Of a stretch of DNA of 64,000 bases, positions 62,740-64,000 are shown in pieces. Origin of the DNA: Bacteroides sp. M10 (GTDB taxonomy: Bacteria; Bacteroidota; Bacteroidia; Bacteroidales; Bacteroidaceae); the NCBI RefSeq assembly GCF_014334015.1, contig NZ_CP060488.1, positions 6,654,501 to 6,718,500 on the forward strand, written 5' to 3'. A program made the translations under genes and the position numbers. The notes under the pieces were generated by a model, which was given only the letters and a program-made list of their open reading frames with translations, ran no database searches and had not been told where the DNA came from. The number at the start of each line of letters is the position of its first letter. Positions within the stretch are counted from its first letter, which is position 1.

Positions 62740-62892
62740 TTATTTTTTAAAGATTTTCATTGCCAGTTCATAGTCTTTCAACCTTTTTTCCCGCTGCTCC
62801 GGCGTTTCACTACGCTTCTCTTTCATCCGTTCTTCAAATCGCCGAGCATCTTCTCCGAAAAGTATCGGAGTTTCCTTAATTGGCCTTGCCAT
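62740..62892 (-). CDS. Small antitoxin-like protein next to GNAT
   Basis: A 50-residue charged protein: MARPIKETPILFGEDARRFEE at the start (first residues given), then ERMKEKRSETPEQREKRLKDYE. Such proteins stand immediately upstream of GNAT toxins in Bacteroides and act as DNA-binding or neutralising partners. The ATG at 62892 is preferred to an upstream frame at 62958. The GNAT frame opens within 10 bp of its stop. Confidence 0.65.
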   Translation of the reverse strand: MARPIKETPILFGEDARRFEERMKEKRSETPEQREKRLKDYELAMKIFKK

Positions 62893-63032
62893 ACTTATAC
62901 AACTCCTTTCTTTTGGTTTATACGCTACAAAAGTAATTGAATAAATCAGGAAGTACAAGTTATTACGAAGTTATCTTATTCATATAAAAAACTACTCTAC
63001 AATTAAAGCACCTCTCTCTTGCATAAAGTAGC

Positions 63033-63040
63033 TACTTTTG
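63033..63040 (+). promoter_or_regulatory. Promoter -7 box of the HU-like gene
   Basis: TACTTTTG (TAnnTTTG) lies inside GCTAC-TTTT-GTAGC. The start codon is ~140 bp downstream, giving a leader that carries all the 22-bp repeats. Confidence 0.5.
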
Positions 63041-63053
63041 TAGCACATATCAA

Positions 63054-63145
63054 TTCGTTCCACAAATATGGAACGAAACAATAACAAATGTGGAACTAAA
63101 GGGAAACAACTGTAGAACTAAAAGTCAACAGTTGTAGAACGAATT
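63054..63145 (+). repeat. Four 22-bp direct repeats plus one inverted copy in the HU-like gene leader
   Basis: T(G/A)GAAC(G/T)AA occurs at 63069, 63091, 63113 and 63135, an exact 22-bp step; an inverted copy TTCGTTCCA at 63054-63062 faces the first. The units share an internal AACAA(A/C)TG-like end. Confidence 0.75.
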
Positions 63146-63178
63146 AATAGTAACTATAAAATCATTAAACATTAGTAT

Positions 63179-63778
63179 ATGAGTGCAATATATGACCTAT
63201 TTGAGACTCCTAGTCCAAACAAAGAAGAGAAACAACCGCTACACGCCCGTATTGTCTCCAAAGGAACCGTAGGTAAAGAAGAGTTTCTGGATCGTGTCCA
63301 CAAGTTTACCGGTATCAGCAGAAGTTTATTGGCAGGAGCCATGGAAGCCTTTGCCAATGAAGCACGGGATTTACTAGCCGACGGCTGGAATGTAGAAATA
63401 GGGAACTTCGGATTCTTCTCTACCTCGCTGCAATGTCCGCCGATTAAAGATAAAAAAGAAATTCGGTCAGCGTCTGTCCAAATGAAAAATATTAATTTCC
63501 GCGCAAGTCGTCCATTCAAGAAAGAAGTAGGCGACAAAATGAGGCTGCAACGAGGAGAATCTATCACACGCCCTAAGAAAAATAGTATCTCCCGAGAAAC
63601 GTGTCGCGCCCGCCTCAACACATATCTGGAAAATCACCTATTTATCAGCCGAACAGATTATAGCCATCTGACAGGACGAAATAAAAAAGTGGCTATTGAG
63701 GAATTAAATTCCTTTATCACTGACGGAATAATACAGAAAGAAGGGATTGGAAAGTTGACTGTATATATAAAGGTATAA
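63179..63778 (+). CDS. HU-family DNA-binding protein with C-terminal winged-helix-like extension
   Basis: A 199-residue protein. Residues ~25-120 form the Bacteroidetes HU-like fold: GTVGKEEFLDRVHKFTGISR, AMEAFANEARDLLADGWNVEIGNFGFFS, and INFRASRPFKKEV for the DNA-binding arm. Residues ~135-199 look like a small winged helix (SRETCRARLNTYLENHLFISR, LTGRNKKVAIEELNSFI). The family is usually nucleoid- or mobile-element-linked. The 22-bp repeats in its leader may be its own binding sites. Confidence 0.82.
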   Translation: MSAIYDLFETPSPNKEEKQPLHARIVSKGTVGKEEFLDRVHKFTGISRSLLAGAMEAFANEARDLLADGWNVEIGNFGFFSTSLQCPPIKDKKEIRSASVQMKNINFRASRPFKKEVGDKMRLQRGESITRPKKNSISRETCRARLNTYLENHLFISRTDYSHLTGRNKKVAIEELNSFITDGIIQKEGIGKLTVYIKV

Positions 63779-63799
63779 ACTCTTGGAACAGAGAATTAA

Positions 63800-63831
63800 G
63801 AGTTACAACAAGATTATTGTTGTTGTAACTC
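63800..63831 (+). terminator. Hairpin after the HU-like gene
   Basis: GAGTTACAACA (63800-63810) pairs perfectly with TGTTGTAACTC (63821-63831). It overlaps the last codons of the convergent partial gene and lacks a long T-run. Confidence 0.55.
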
Positions 63832-64000
63832 AAGTATGATTTCATCAGTGATGTAAGCATCACTCAACGTTATAAGCGGATATTGTTTATTAAGAAGCAA
63901 TGCATATACCTTACTGTTATAAAACAAGTGTAATGCTTTTTCGGGGGAAATATTCAAACGCTCCGCTAATTGCATCACTACACGAGTGTATTTATTCCAT
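63814..64000 (-). CDS. Small hypothetical protein, 5' end outside window
   Basis: The - strand frame is open from 63999 to a TAA at 63814-63816, giving at least 61 residues: YTRVVMQLAERLNISPEKAL, then LFYNSKVYALLLNKQYPLI and a Leu/Gln-rich end ELQQQ. The helical pattern with AERLNISPEKALHLFY is like the small DUF3791-type proteins of Bacteroides, but I am not sure of the family. The start codon lies beyond base 64000. Confidence 0.6.
   Translation of the reverse strand, partial: WNKYTRVVMQLAERLNISPEKALHLFYNSKVYALLLNKQYPLITLSDAYITDEIILELQQQ

Overview
The window is chromosomal DNA from a Bacteroides-type gut bacterium. The signs are SusC/SusD pairs, TonB-dependent receptors with N-terminal carboxypeptidase-like domains, GH76/GH92 lipoproteins, DUF3836, HU-like proteins, and repeated promoter -7 boxes of the Bacteroides form TAnnTTTG with little Shine-Dalgarno signal. 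I cannot name the species from sequence alone.

Layout. 1-4.1 kb: the 3' end of an AspT/YidE-type transporter, a cytidylate-kinase-like protein and an outer-membrane beta-barrel receptor. 4.2-25.4 kb: a near-complete anaerobic cobalamin pathway. cobU-T-S-C lie on + (4.2-7.1 kb). On - (7.1-15.1 kb) is an operon cbiH/cbiC, cbiE/cbiT, cbiA, adenosyltransferase, cobyric acid synthase, cobD, cbiB. A riboswitch-led - operon (15.3-21.6 kb) has two TonB receptors, cbiL and an exported lipoprotein CbiK. cbiG/cbiF and cbiJ/cbiD lie on + (21.7-25.4 kb). Only uroporphyrinogen-III methyltransferase is not seen. 25.4-26.0 kb: a large inverted repeat holding 22-bp tandem repeats. 26.0-32.6 kb: two head-to-head BtuFCD-like ABC importers, one behind a cobalamin riboswitch. 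32.7-34.8 kb: a third cobalamin riboswitch ahead of a full-length AspT/YidE-type transporter. 35-36.9 kb: MATE exporter and Crp-like regulator.

36.9-52.6 kb: an alpha-mannoside utilisation locus on -, starting with phosphomannose isomerase and a ROK protein, then SusC, SusD, SusE-like, two GH76, one GH92 and, after a terminator, an MFS sugar transporter. A divergent GntR regulator and a duplicated 14-bp near-palindrome suggest repression until mannoside or mannose metabolites appear.

52.7-60.8 kb: an accessory region. A multidomain DNA-binding protein (HTH plus RNA-polymerase-alpha-CTD-like end) sits behind a ~250-nt structured leader with mutually exclusive hairpins. Next to it is an operon of an unknown protein, two TerY-like VWA proteins, a membrane-anchored PP2C phosphatase, a membrane-anchored protein kinase and a TIR-FGE protein. 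This looks like a TerY-phosphorylation triad with a TIR NADase-type effector, a plausible phage-defence or stress system, and it is the best candidate for something undescribed.

60.9-64 kb: small genes: DUF3836 protein, HTH remnant, a GNAT/antitoxin-like pair whose GNAT seems 5'-truncated, an HU-like protein whose leader carries 22-bp repeats, and a small protein cut by the window end. No rRNA, tRNA, CRISPR array or intact insertion sequence was recognised.
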